A stretch of DNA of 64,000 bases, from contig JAYRXX010000021.1 in NCBI GenBank assembly GCA_041917295.1, positions 62,001 to 126,000 of the forward strand, written 5' to 3'. This stretch comes from JADKHR01 sp041917295 (GTDB lineage: Bacteria; Elusimicrobiota; Elusimicrobia; FEN-1173). The stretch's first letter is position 1; each line of letters opens with the position of its first letter. Under the pieces are notes generated by a model that saw only the letters and a program-made list of their open reading frames with translations, had not been told where the DNA came from and searched no databases. Made by a program: the position numbers and the translations under genes. Below, piece by piece: positions 34,686 through 43,793 of the stretch.

Positions 34686-37187
34686 TTATCGGGGTGAGAC
34701 GGCTTCCTGGGGCGGTGTGGTGGAAAAGACCAGCTTGCCGGCGGTTTTGTCGGCCGACACAAAAATGGTCGTGCCGGTGGACACTTTTTTCGACAAAATG
34801 TCTTCCGCCAACGGATCTTCCAACAAACGCTGAATGGCCCGTTGCAACGGCCGAGCCCCGTAGTGGGGATCAAACCCCTTTTCCACCAGGAACTCTTTCG
34901 CGTCGTCGGCCACGCTGACCGTCAACCCCTGGGTCGAAATTTTCTTTTCCACCCGGGCCAGCATGAGGTCCAGAATTTTCCGGCTTTCGTCCCGCGTCAA
35001 CGGGTGGAACACAATGATGTCATCCAGCCGGTTCAAAAACTCCGGATTGAAGGCTTTTTTAACCTCTTCCATCACAGTGTCTTTCATGGACGCGTAATCT
35101 TTGGCGGCGTCTTCCTGGATTAAGAAACCCAGGGATTTTCCTTTGGAAATCAGCCGCGCGCCCACGTTGGAGGTCATGATAATCACCGTGTTTTTAAAAC
35201 TCACCCGATGGCCCAAATTGTCCGACAAGGCGCCGTCGTCCATCATTTGAAGCAAGATGTTGAATGTGTCGGGATGGGCCTTTTCGATTTCGTCCAGCAA
35301 GACCACCGAATAGGGCTTGCGCCGAACCGCCTCGGTCAACTGCCCGCCCTCTTCGTACCCCACATAGCCGGGAGGCGCCCCGATCAAGCGGGACACGGAA
35401 AACTTTTCCATGTATTCCGACATATCGACGCGAACCAACGACTCTTCGTTGCCGAACAAAAAGTCGGCCAAAGCCCGGGCCAACTCGGTTTTGCCGACGC
35501 CCGTGGGTCCGAGGAAAATAAAACTGCCCACGGGTTTCTTGGGATCTTTCAATCCGGTCCGACTGCGGCGAATGGATTGGGCAATGGCCTTGATGGCCTC
35601 TTCTTGACCGATCACGCGCTTGTGCAGTTCGTCTTCCATGTGGACCAATTTCTGTTGTTCTGATTCGGTCAACTTCATGGTGGGAATTCCGGTCCATTTT
35701 GAGACCACGGCGGCGATGTCTTCCCCCGTCACCACGGGAACGGTGGCGTCCCGTTTTTCCCGCCAGGATTTGCGGGCTTCGTCCAAGGCGCGGCGCATTT
35801 CTTTTTCTTTGTCGCGCATTTTGGCGGCCTTCTCGTATTCTTGAGCGGCGATGGCGGCCTCTTTGTCGTGGGTCACCTTATCGATTTCGCCCTCGCGCTC
35901 TTTCATTTCTTTCGGCCGTTGGGTCACTTGGAGCCGCGCCCGGCTCCCGGCTTCGTCGATCAAATCGATGGCCTTGTCCGGCAAAAAGCGGTCGGTGATG
36001 TATCGGTCCGACAGTTCGGCGGCGGCTTTGACGGCCTCGTCTTCAAACTTCACTTTGTGGTGATTTTCGTACCGGTCACGCAACCCCATGAGGATTTTAA
36101 TGGTGTCTTCCACCGACGGAGGATCCACGATGATGGGCTGAAACCGCCGTTCCAGGGCCGCGTCGTGCTCGATGTATTTGCGGTATTCGTCCATGGTGGT
36201 CGCGCCGATGCATTGCAACTCGCCGCGGGCCAACGAGGGTTTCAGCATGTTGGACGCGTCGATGGCGCCTTCCGCCGCGCCGGCGCCGATCACCGTGTGC
36301 AACTCGTCGATAAACAACACGATCTGGTTTTTGGCCCGCCGGATTTCTTCCATAATATTTTTCAGGCGTTGCTCGAATTCGCCCCGGTACTTGGTGCCCG
36401 CCACCACGGCGGCCAAGTCCAGCGTCATGACCCGCTTGCCGTGAAGCAAGTCCGGCGCTTCTTCCGATGACAAGCGTTGGGCCAGCCCTTCCACAATAGC
36501 GGTTTTGCCCACCCCCGGATCGCCGATCAAAACGGGGTTGTTTTTCGTGCGCCGCAACAAAATTTGGACCACCCGTTCAATTTCGTTTTCCCGGCCGATC
36601 ACCGGGTCCAACTTGCCGTCCCGGGCCATGGCGGTCAAGTCCCGGCCGAATTCGTCCAACGTGGGGGTTTTGGATTTTGATTTTTGGGGAGATCCCCCAT
36701 GGCCTCCGCCGGACGACGGCGGGGGTCCTGACGGCGCCGGCCCTTGCTGGCCTTCTCCCAACAGAGAAATAACTTCTTCACGCACCACGTCCAGCCGCAC
36801 GCCCAAATTTTCCAACACGCGGGCCGCCACGCCTTCTTCTTCCCGAATGAGGCCCAACAAAAGGTGTTCGGTTCCCACGTAGTTGTGGCCCATATTCTGG
36901 GCTTCTTCCACAGCCAATTCGAGAACCTTTTTGGCCCGGGGGGTGAAGGGGATTTCCCCCAACAACATCACGTTATCGCCGGTCCCGACAATTTTTTCCA
37001 CTTCGCCGCGAACCCGGCGCAAGTCCACGCCCAAGTTGGCCATAACCTGGGCGGCCACGCCTTCCCCCAACGCGATCAACCCCAACAAGAGATGTTCCGT
37101 CCCCACATAATCGTGGTTAAGCCGTTTGGCTTCTTCTTGCGCGATCAAAATCACCCGCTGGGCACGTTCGGTAAAACGATTTGACAT
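34686..37187 (-). CDS. clpC: ATP-dependent Clp protease ATP-binding subunit ClpC
   Basis: An 833-residue double-AAA+ unfoldase feeding ClpP. Two N-terminal Clp repeats (about 1-150), first AAA with 'GDPGVGKTAIVEGLA', a middle UVR motif region ('EKAAKMRDKEKEMRRALDEA') that marks ClpC over ClpA/ClpB, and second AAA with 'GPTGVGKTELARAL' and 'SEYMEKFSVSRLIGAPPGYVGY'. The C-terminal D2 small domain 'HYGARPLQRAIQRL' is intact. A 'GPAPSGPPPSSGGGHGGS' linker after the N-domain is longer than usual. Its own promoter lies 27 nt upstream, and GGAGG precedes ATG 37187 at 5 nt. First gene before tamB and bamA. No mcsA/mcsB/ctsR neighbours. Confidence 0.97.
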   Translation of the reverse strand: MSNRFTERAQRVILIAQEEAKRLNHDYVGTEHLLLGLIALGEGVAAQVMANLGVDLRRVRGEVEKIVGTGDNVMLLGEIPFTPRAKKVLELAVEEAQNMGHNYVGTEHLLLGLIREEEGVAARVLENLGVRLDVVREEVISLLGEGQQGPAPSGPPPSSGGGHGGSPQKSKSKTPTLDEFGRDLTAMARDGKLDPVIGRENEIERVVQILLRRTKNNPVLIGDPGVGKTAIVEGLAQRLSSEEAPDLLHGKRVMTLDLAAVVAGTKYRGEFEQRLKNIMEEIRRAKNQIVLFIDELHTVIGAGAAEGAIDASNMLKPSLARGELQCIGATTMDEYRKYIEHDAALERRFQPIIVDPPSVEDTIKILMGLRDRYENHHKVKFEDEAVKAAAELSDRYITDRFLPDKAIDLIDEAGSRARLQVTQRPKEMKEREGEIDKVTHDKEAAIAAQEYEKAAKMRDKEKEMRRALDEARKSWREKRDATVPVVTGEDIAAVVSKWTGIPTMKLTESEQQKLVHMEDELHKRVIGQEEAIKAIAQSIRRSRTGLKDPKKPVGSFIFLGPTGVGKTELARALADFLFGNEESLVRVDMSEYMEKFSVSRLIGAPPGYVGYEEGGQLTEAVRRKPYSVVLLDEIEKAHPDTFNILLQMMDDGALSDNLGHRVSFKNTVIIMTSNVGARLISKGKSLGFLIQEDAAKDYASMKDTVMEEVKKAFNPEFLNRLDDIIVFHPLTRDESRKILDLMLARVEKKISTQGLTVSVADDAKEFLVEKGFDPHYGARPLQRAIQRLLEDPLAEDILSKKVSTGTTIFVSADKTAGKLVFSTTPPQEAVSPR

Positions 37188-37213
37188 AGGTCCTCCACAC
37201 GTTGTCTTTCCGA

Positions 37214-37242
37214 AGTCTAATGCCTAAACCCGATTTTGTCAA
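37214..37242 (-). promoter_or_regulatory. Sigma70-type promoter for clpC-tamB-bamA
   Basis: On the minus strand TTGACA (37242-37237), exactly 17 nt, then TAGACT (37219-37214). The -35 is perfect and the -10 has 4 of 6 matches. Start of transcription would fall about 20 nt upstream of ATG 37187. No CtsR-type repeat or CIRCE element is visible around it. Confidence 0.7.
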
Positions 37243-37303
37243 AAATTTCTTTTCTAGCTAACGCCAAATCAACGGCAAAAGTTCCCCGCTAATAAAATCC
37301 GTG

Positions 37304-38221
37304 CTAAATTTCGACCCCGTCGCGCTGGGTGAGGGCGTGGAACGCCGTAATCAAATGCCGCGTTTGGGCCCCCGGCTTGCCGTCGCCGATGGGCCGCGCG
37401 TCGATTTTCACAACGGGGATCACCTCCGCCGCGGTGCCCGTAAGAAAAACCTCATCGGCGGTGTACAACTCAAACGGGGTAAACAATTTTTCTTCCGTGA
37501 CCAACCCCAACGACGGGGCCAGATCCAACACCGCCCCCCGGGTGATGCCTTCCAGGGCCCCCGCCGACGGTGGCGGCGTCACCAAGCGTTTGCCCTTCAC
37601 ATAAAACAAGTTATCGCCGGTGCATTCGGCCACGTATCCTTCCAAGGACAACATGATCGCTTCCCGAGCGCCCGAAAGGCCCGCCTCGATCTTCGCCAAA
37701 ATGTTGTTCAAGTAATTCAAGGATTTGATGTTGGGGTTCAAAGCCTGGCTGGAATTGCGCCGGGTAGACACCGTGTTCACTTCAAGGCCTTGGGTGTAAC
37801 AATCCGCCGGGTAAAGAGCGATTTTGTCGGCAATGATGATCACGGTCGGTTTGGGGCATTTTTTCGGATCCAACCCCAAATCCCCCACGCCCCGCGTCAC
37901 CACCAGCCGGATGTAGGCGTCGCGCAATCCGTTGGCCCGCAAGGTCTCCAGGACAGCCCGCTCCATTTCCGCCGGAGTCATCCCGATGTCCAAAACAATG
38001 GCCCGGGCCGACCGATACAACCGATCCAAATGTTCTTTGAGGCGAAACACCCGGCCGTTGTAAGCGCGGATCCCCTCGAACACGCCGTCGCCGTAAAGAA
38101 GCCCGTGGTCGAACACCGACACCACGGCCTGTTCTTTCGCAACCAGGGTCCCGTTCATGTATATCCGCAGGGAAGGGGCCCCGGGAAGCGTCGAATTTGT
38201 TTTTTGAGCTGTTTCGGTCAT
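37304..38221 (-). CDS. ilvE: Branched-chain amino acid aminotransferase (class IV PLP)
   Basis: A 305-residue class IV aminotransferase. 'YGDGVFEGIRAYNGRVF' and 'LDRLYRSARAI' open the fold. The PLP Lys lies in 'NPNIKSLNYLNNILAKIEA', 'AECTGDNLFYVKGKRLVTP' is the conserved strand, and 'FLTGTAAEVIPV' the substrate loop. It interconverts Val/Leu/Ile and their 2-oxoacids with glutamate. I use ATG 38221; an upstream start at 38239 would overlap lolD. Transcribed after lolD with a 10-nt gap; presence here beside a Liv transporter further along suggests branched-chain amino acids are actively handled, but no ilv/leu biosynthetic genes are visible. Confidence 0.93.
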   Translation of the reverse strand: MTETAQKTNSTLPGAPSLRIYMNGTLVAKEQAVVSVFDHGLLYGDGVFEGIRAYNGRVFRLKEHLDRLYRSARAIVLDIGMTPAEMERAVLETLRANGLRDAYIRLVVTRGVGDLGLDPKKCPKPTVIIIADKIALYPADCYTQGLEVNTVSTRRNSSQALNPNIKSLNYLNNILAKIEAGLSGAREAIMLSLEGYVAECTGDNLFYVKGKRLVTPPPSAGALEGITRGAVLDLAPSLGLVTEEKLFTPFELYTADEVFLTGTAAEVIPVVKIDARPIGDGKPGAQTRHLITAFHALTQRDGVEI

Positions 38222-38231
38222 GGTCAAGGCC

Positions 38232-38903
38232 TCAATCAATTTTTTCCAAACACCCGTCCACCAAATGAAGCCGCCGGTCCATGTGGGCGGCCAACCGTTC
38301 GTCGTGGGTCACCAACACCAAGGTTGCCCCATGGACGCCGGTGGATTCCCGGATCAAATCTTCCACATCGCGGCCGATGCCCCGGTCTAAGTTGCCTGTG
38401 GGCTCGTCGGCCAACAGCAGTTTTGGATCGTTGGCCAGCGCCCGGGCCAAAGCGGCCCGTTGCTGTTCCCCGCCCGAGGTTTCCGCCGGGCGGTGATGAA
38501 GCCGATGCCCCAACCCCAACCGTGTCAACAAATCCCTCGCCCTCGACCGCGCGTCCCGGGCCCCACGACGACGGATCAACAACGGAATCATAACATTTTC
38601 AAACAACGAGAGATCCGGCAAGAGGTGATGGGACTGAAACAGAAAACCAATGGATTCCCCGCGCAGGGCCGTGGCTTGGGCGTCGGACAGCGACGCCGCG
38701 TCGCGGCCCCCCAGTTCCAACCGTCCCGCCGTCGGCTTCGTCAGAAGGCCCATCAAATGCAAGAGCGTGGATTTTCCCGCACCGGACGGGCCCACGATGG
38801 CCACCCGCTCTCCGGGTGCGATGTCAAACGAGAGCCCCTTCAACACCTCCACAGACCCAAAGGATTTTTGCAGAGTGTGGGCGCGAATCAACGGAGCGGT
38901 CAT
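38232..38903 (-). CDS. lolD: Lipoprotein-releasing ABC transporter ATPase LolD
   Basis: A 223-residue MacB/LolD-type ATPase. Walker A 'GPSGAGKSTLLH', Q-loop 'GFLFQSHHLLPDLSLFENV', signature 'TSGGEQQRAALARAL' and Walker B 'LLLADEPTGNLD' are all intact. Together with the LolE/LolC-like permease it detaches outer-membrane lipoproteins from the inner membrane and hands them to LolA. ATG 38903 overlaps the permease stop by one base (TGATG); a GTG at 38906 is less likely. No lolA is visible in the window. Confidence 0.93.
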   Translation of the reverse strand: MTAPLIRAHTLQKSFGSVEVLKGLSFDIAPGERVAIVGPSGAGKSTLLHLMGLLTKPTAGRLELGGRDAASLSDAQATALRGESIGFLFQSHHLLPDLSLFENVMIPLLIRRRGARDARSRARDLLTRLGLGHRLHHRPAETSGGEQQRAALARALANDPKLLLADEPTGNLDRGIGRDVEDLIRESTGVHGATLVLVTHDERLAAHMDRRLHLVDGCLEKID

Positions 38904-40150
38904 CACGCTCTCCGAATCGCGTCGAGCGCGTCCAGTTTCGCCGCCGCCCGCGCCGGATAGAGCGTGGCAACCAGCACGATCAGAACCGCCGCCACCGCCA
39001 CCAAAACCACATCCCCCGGCACCACTTTCACCGGCAACCGTTCCACATAATAAACGTCGGCGGGAAGTTTCACAAACTCGTAGCGTTTCAACAACGCTGA
39101 AATTCCCAACCCCAACACGAGCCCCAGGCCCGTTCCCATCAAACCCATCAGAAATCCTTTCAAAAGAAAAATCCGTTGAATGCCCCCCTGGGTGGCTCCC
39201 ATGGCGCGCAAAATCCCTATTTCGCGGGTGCGCTGGGCCGTCACCAGCAATAGGTTGGACAAAATCGTGAACGCCGCCACCAGCGTGATGAGCGTCAAAA
39301 TAAGAAACATCACGATTTTTTCCAATTTAAGCGCGGCGAACAAGGGCCTGTTCATCCCCAGCCAAGAGCGAACCAACGCCGTCGATTGAAACCGCGATTG
39401 GATCTCCAAGGCCGGCCGCTGGAACGCGTCGGGATCGTTGAGGCGCACCCCCAACCCGCTGTAGCGGTCCTTCATGCCGAATATTTTTTGCGCGGCGGGT
39501 AGGCTCACCAGGGCCAAGGTGGAATCGTAGTCGTAAAGGCCAGTTTGAAGAATGCCCGCCACCTGAAATGAGTAAAATCGCGGAAGGCCGCCCAGCGCCG
39601 CGTCGTCGGATCCAGGCACCGCCAGCAACACCCGGTCCCCCTCCAGCAATCGCAACGACGAAGCCAACTCTTTGCCCAGCAGGATGGGAACGGGCTTTTT
39701 TCCGTCGGTGGAGTCGACCAGCGCCTTCAGGTCCCCCTCCAACACACGGGCGCCCAATCCCGTCACGGCGGGTTCCCGATCCGGATCGACACCTTTGACC
39801 ACCACGCCTTGAGTTCCTCCCTCGGACTTGGCCAGGGATTGGCCCATCACGTACGGCGCCCAGGCCACAACGCCGTCAACGCCGTCAAAGCGGTCGGCGT
39901 AATCCCCCGCGGGCAACCCGTCGGCCGACCCGGGTTGAACCAAAATATGGGGTTGGGCGCCAAGAATTTTGTTGCGGATGTCCTCCCGAAACCCCGTCAT
40001 CACCGCCAAGGTCGCGATCAAGGCCGCCACGCCCACCGTCACGCCCGCCACCGCGATGGAGGACGTCAAAGACCCCCCCACCGTGCGGCGAGATCCCTTC
40101 AAATACCGCACAGCCAAAAAAAATTCGTAGAAAATGTGGGCGGGTTTCAA
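38903..40150 (-). CDS. lolE: Lipoprotein-releasing ABC transporter permease LolC/LolE
   Basis: A 415-residue inner-membrane permease with the LolC/E topology: one N-terminal helix (about 28-50), a large periplasmic domain (about 55-270) and three C-terminal helices of the FtsX type ('ILTLITLVAAFTILSNLLLV', 'GFLMGLMGTGLGLVLGLGISALL', 'VVLVAVAAVLIVLVATLYPA'). 'RTREIGILRAMGATQGGIQRIFLLKG' is the diagnostic coupling segment. A single permease with one LolD, as in organisms using a homodimer (LolF type). Starts at TTG 40150, 13 nt after lysS; GAGGG is far upstream inside a hairpin. Confidence 0.92.
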   Translation of the reverse strand: MKPAHIFYEFFLAVRYLKGSRRTVGGSLTSSIAVAGVTVGVAALIATLAVMTGFREDIRNKILGAQPHILVQPGSADGLPAGDYADRFDGVDGVVAWAPYVMGQSLAKSEGGTQGVVVKGVDPDREPAVTGLGARVLEGDLKALVDSTDGKKPVPILLGKELASSLRLLEGDRVLLAVPGSDDAALGGLPRFYSFQVAGILQTGLYDYDSTLALVSLPAAQKIFGMKDRYSGLGVRLNDPDAFQRPALEIQSRFQSTALVRSWLGMNRPLFAALKLEKIVMFLILTLITLVAAFTILSNLLLVTAQRTREIGILRAMGATQGGIQRIFLLKGFLMGLMGTGLGLVLGLGISALLKRYEFVKLPADVYYVERLPVKVVPGDVVLVAVAAVLIVLVATLYPARAAAKLDALDAIRRA

Positions 40151-40163
40151 CAGGGCGCAGCCC

Positions 40164-41666
40164 TCATGCGCCGGCAGGTCGAAGCAGGGGGAACAAAATT
40201 ACTTCACGAATGGAGTCGGTGCCGGTGAGGATCATCGTGAGCCGATCCACCCCGATGCCCAACCCGCCGGCCGGGGGCATGCCGTGCTCCAGCGCGATCA
40301 AAAATTCTTCGTCGGCGGGCATGGCTTCCGCGTCGCCGGCTTTGCGCTGGCGGGCTTGGGCCTCAAAATGCGCCCGCTGAACGTCGGGGTCGTTTTGCTC
40401 GGAATAGGCGTTGGCCACTTCTTCCCCACACAAAAACAGTTCGAACCGATCGGCGATGGCCGGGTTGTCCGGGCTGGCTTTGGCCAAGGGCGAAAAGGCC
40501 GCGGGGTACCCGTGCAAAAACGCCGCCGCGGGCAACCCCGGCAAAATCCGCTCGTCCAACAGCGCGTCAAAACATTTTGCGTCGGGCAACCCGTCCACGT
40601 CGATGCCCATCGACGCCGCGGCCGACCGCCATCCGTTGTCGCGGCACAGGGCCGCGTAATCGAGCCCCAAGCGTTCTTTAAACAAACCCGGCAACGACAC
40701 CCGGGCAAACGGCAAGGCCAAATCCACCGACGATTTTCGGTAATTAAACACCATCGACTCGTCCGCGCCGCGAACCGCCCGCGCGGCCCGCCGAATCAGT
40801 TCTTCGGCCAAATCCATCATGCCGTACACATCGGTGTAAGCTTGGTAGGCTTCCAAAATCGTAAATTCCGGATTGTGTCGCGTGTCGATGCCCTCGTTGC
40901 GAAACGCGCGGCCGATTTCAAACACCCGTTCCAGACCGCCGACAATCAGGCGTTTCAAAAACAGTTCGGGAGCGATGCGCAACGACAATTTTAAATCCAA
41001 CGCGTTGTGATGGGTCTCAAAGGGTTTGGCCGCCGCGCCCCCCGCCACCGCCTGAAGAACGGGGGTTTCCACTTCAATAAACGATTGGTCCGCCAGGGTG
41101 CGGCGCAACGACGACACCACCCGCTGACGGGCCAAAAACCGCGCGCGCACATCTTCGTTGGAAAACAAGTCCACTTCCCGGCGCCGGTAGCGCACATCCA
41201 CGTCGGTCATGCCGTGAAATTTTTCCGGCGGCGGACGCAGGGCTTTTGACAACAGAACCCAGCTTTTGGCGTGCAGCGTAATCTCCCCGGTCCGGGTGCG
41301 AAAGGCAAACCCCGCCAGGCCCACCGCGTCGCCCAGATCAACGCTGTTTTGAAACCGAACAAATTCGTCGCCCAGCTCATCTTTTCTCAAATAGACTTGG
41401 ATTTTTCCCGACAGGTCCTGGAGGTGGGCAAAAATGGTTTTGCCCATATCGCGACACGTCATCACGCGGCCCGCCACCGACACGATCTCGTCGGATTTCC
41501 CCCCTTGGGGCAGGCCCGCGTTGCGGGCCAAAACGCTCGCCGCCGGGTTCGCCCCGTCGAACCGCGCCGGAAAGGGATTGATCCCGCCCTGGCGCAACGC
41601 CGCCAGTTTGGCGCGCCGTTGGGACATCAAATCGTCAAGAGAGGTGTGAACGGGAGGCGTGGTCAT
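40164..41666 (-). CDS. lysS: Lysyl-tRNA synthetase (class II)
   Basis: A 500-residue class II LysRS. An OB-fold anticodon domain (about 60-160: 'VSVAGRVMTCRDMGKTIFAHL') precedes the catalytic core. Motif 1 is 'FIEVETPVLQ', motif 2 'FEIGRAFRNEGIDTRHNPEFTILEAYQAY' and motif 3 'GGLGIGVDRLTMILTG'. The core has an unusually short motif 2-3 region with a Cys- and Ala-rich insert ('YAALCRDNGWRSAA'). Starts ATG 41666. It lies between a response regulator and lolE, only 13-14 nt from each, so it belongs to the same transcription unit. Confidence 0.96.
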   Translation of the reverse strand: MTTPPVHTSLDDLMSQRRAKLAALRQGGINPFPARFDGANPAASVLARNAGLPQGGKSDEIVSVAGRVMTCRDMGKTIFAHLQDLSGKIQVYLRKDELGDEFVRFQNSVDLGDAVGLAGFAFRTRTGEITLHAKSWVLLSKALRPPPEKFHGMTDVDVRYRRREVDLFSNEDVRARFLARQRVVSSLRRTLADQSFIEVETPVLQAVAGGAAAKPFETHHNALDLKLSLRIAPELFLKRLIVGGLERVFEIGRAFRNEGIDTRHNPEFTILEAYQAYTDVYGMMDLAEELIRRAARAVRGADESMVFNYRKSSVDLALPFARVSLPGLFKERLGLDYAALCRDNGWRSAAASMGIDVDGLPDAKCFDALLDERILPGLPAAAFLHGYPAAFSPLAKASPDNPAIADRFELFLCGEEVANAYSEQNDPDVQRAHFEAQARQRKAGDAEAMPADEEFLIALEHGMPPAGGLGIGVDRLTMILTGTDSIREVILFPLLRPAGA

Positions 41667-41679
41667 TTCAGAAATAATG

Positions 41680-42048
41680 TTAAGCGCGTTTGTCCAAAGC
41701 CGCTTGGACGCGGGTGCGCAGGTCTTTGATGTCGAAGGGTTTCGCCACGAAATCCACGACGTTGGTGAACATTTGAAAGGTGTCTTTCATTCCTTCGCGG
41801 CCGGTCAGGACCATCACCGGCAGGTCCCGCAGGGCGTCTTCCGCTTGGAGGTTTGACATAAACGTGTATCCGTCCATGCCCGGCATGGTCACGTCGAGCA
41901 GAACCAAATGGGGTGTTTGGCGTTTGAGATGGTCAAGCGCGTCCTCGCCTCGCAAGGCCGTGATGATCTGGTGGTTGTCTTTCTCCAAAACAAGCTTCAG
42001 AAGATCCACCGTCTCTTTTTCGTCGTCAACGATTAATATTTTCGCCAT
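41680..42048 (-). CDS. Single-domain response regulator (CheY-like)
   Basis: A 122-residue stand-alone receiver. 'ILIVDDEKETVDLL' supplies the acidic pair, 'LVLLDVTMPGMDGYTFM' the phosphoacceptor Asp, 'VMVLTGREG' the switch Thr and 'DFVAKPFDIKDL' the Lys. No output domain, so it probably acts through a partner or as a phosphate sink. It follows the small HAMP membrane protein and precedes lysS by 13 nt, in a run with other two-component genes (receiver/Zn protein, Hpt protein) a little upstream. Confidence 0.92.
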   Translation of the reverse strand: MAKILIVDDEKETVDLLKLVLEKDNHQIITALRGEDALDHLKRQTPHLVLLDVTMPGMDGYTFMSNLQAEDALRDLPVMVLTGREGMKDTFQMFTNVVDFVAKPFDIKDLRTRVQAALDKRA

Positions 42049-42104
42049 AAAGGGATGGTATCAATCCCGGGCTCCTCTGTCAAAGCGGACCGATCCCCAA
42101 AACG

Positions 42105-42536
42105 CTACTTTTTGTTTTGGAACCGGTCCAACAATTGGTTGATGAGATCCGCCAAACTTTGCAACTCGTCGCCCCGCCGTAAATGGATCGGGGGAACCGG
42201 GCCCTTCGATTCGAGGGCTTCCCGCAACGTTTTCTCAAACCGGAACAACGGGCCCGCGATTTTGTGGGAGATAAAAATCGATAGGACCGGAATCACAATG
42301 ATAAAAATCAATCCGCTGGCCAACATCCACAACTGAAGCGACTTGAGCGGTTCCAGCAACACCGGATCGCCGAATTCGGGTTGAATCATTCGGATCACCA
42401 AAAAAGCGTGGGCTTCCATCAGGGCCAAAACAAACGCCAAAACGCCCCCGATCATGAGCGCGTATTTCCCTTGAAGCTTCTTGTTGATCAAGAACGTGCG
42501 CCGCATGGCTTTGTAATTCGGTGTTGGTGTCTGCAT
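42105..42536 (-). CDS. Small membrane protein with HAMP-like domain
   Basis: A 143-residue protein with two transmembrane helices (about 27-48 and 69-90) and a C-terminal HAMP-like segment ('ISHKIAGPLFRFEKTLREALESKG...DELQSLADLINQLLDRF'). No kinase, cyclase or methyl-accepting domain follows, so the HAMP is terminal. Similar small HAMP proteins are found next to response regulators, where they may be signalling adaptors. It is 56 nt upstream of a CheY-like gene and 63 nt after prfB. Function unknown. Confidence 0.75.
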   Translation of the reverse strand: MQTPTPNYKAMRRTFLINKKLQGKYALMIGGVLAFVLALMEAHAFLVIRMIQPEFGDPVLLEPLKSLQLWMLASGLIFIIVIPVLSIFISHKIAGPLFRFEKTLREALESKGPVPPIHLRRGDELQSLADLINQLLDRFQNKK

Positions 42537-42599
42537 ACATTCCTCCGTTGATCAACTTAACCCTTTGGGGTCCAGTGCTCCAGTATAGGTCCCAATCGA

Positions 42600-43743
42600 T
42601 TAAGTTTCAAGGGCTGATTTGCGGGGCGGAGCGCCAGACAGTTTCCATTCCAGATAGGCGTGAATAAACGGATTCAGTTCTCCGTCCATGACCGCTTGGA
42701 TTTGGCTGGATTCATAGCCGCTACGGGCGTCCTTCACCATCTGGTAAGGCATGAACACATACGAACGAATTTGGTGGCCCCAGGCGATGTCGCCTTTTTC
42801 ATCGTAATGTTTTTCGGTGACGGCGCGCTGTTTTTCCATTTGAAGATCGTACAGCTTGGCTTTCAACAATTTCATGCACAGGGCGCGGTTTTTGTGCTGA
42901 CTGCGTTCCACCTGCGACGACACGATGATCCCCGTCGGAATGTGGGTAAACCGCACGGCCGACTCGGTTTTGTTGACGTGCTGGCCCCCCGCGCCGCCGG
43001 ACCGAAACGTGTCTATTTTCAAATCGGCTTCTTTAATGTCCACCGGAATGTCGTCGTCGATTTCCGGAATCACGTCGCAGGCGACAAACGACGTGTGACG
43101 CCGGGCGTTGGCGTCGAACGGCGAGATCCGCACCAGCCGATGAACGCCGATTTCGGATTTTAAGTTGCCGTAAGCGTACTCGCCCGACACCATAAATTCC
43201 GCCCGCTTAAACCCGGCGCCTTCCCCCGGCATGAGCGACGTAACCTCAACGGAAAACCCGTTTTTTTCCGCCCAGCGGGTGTACATGCGAAACAGCATTT
43301 CCGCCCAATCGCAGGATTCCGTCCCCCCCGCTCCGGCGTGGAGAGAGACGATGGCGTTCTTCGCATCCATGGGCCCCGCCAGTTTGGCGCGAAACACCAT
43401 GTCTTCCAATCGGGTTTTAAGATCCGTCGCGCCCCGGGCCAGTTCGGCCCATTCGGACTCGCCGCCGGCCTCTCGGCACAGTTCGTCCAGGGCTTCCAAA
43501 TCGTGGAACGAGGAATCCAGCCGATCGTATTTTTGAAGCAAGGTTTTAAGGGCGTTGGTTTCGCGCAAGATTTTTTGCGCGGCGGAGGGATCCGACCACA
43601 GTTCGGGTTTTAGGGATTCGGCCTCGAGGGTTCTTAGACGTTCACGTTTGGCCGTAACGTCAAAGAAACCTCCCCAGCTGGCCCAAAGACAATTTCAATT
43701 GCGCAAGCTGTTCGGTGTAATCAGTGGGAATCATTTCCGCCAT
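42600..43743 (-). CDS. prfB: Peptide chain release factor 2, with programmed +1 frameshift
   Basis: RF2 recognises UAA/UGA. The first frame runs from ATG 43743 (or ATG 43734) for 27 codons to an in-frame TGA at 43662-43660; the second frame continues from 43661 to 42600 for 353 residues. A +1 shift at CTT-TGA-C joins them, giving about 380 residues. The main frame has the RF2-specific SPF anticodon tripeptide ('VRISPFDANARR') and the GGQ catalytic motif ('RSGGAGGQHVNKTESAVR'). The coding joined CDS must be annotated with the slippage; otherwise it appears truncated at its N-terminus. RF1 gene not in the window. Confidence 0.95.
43660..43675 (-). promoter_or_regulatory. prfB programmed +1 frameshift site
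   Basis: On the minus strand: an internal Shine-Dalgarno-like GGGGAGG (43675-43669), a 3-nt spacer TTT, then slippery CTT and TGA followed by C. The arrangement and the 3-nt spacing equal the E. coli RF2 autoregulatory site (AGGGGG-UAU-CUU-UGA-C). Low RF2 causes pausing at UGA and slippage of CUU onto UUU, so RF2 level controls its own synthesis. Confidence 0.93.
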
Positions 43744-43793
43744 AAACAGCATCATACCCGCCCCGGCGGCACCTTGTCAATGCGCGGTGAGAT

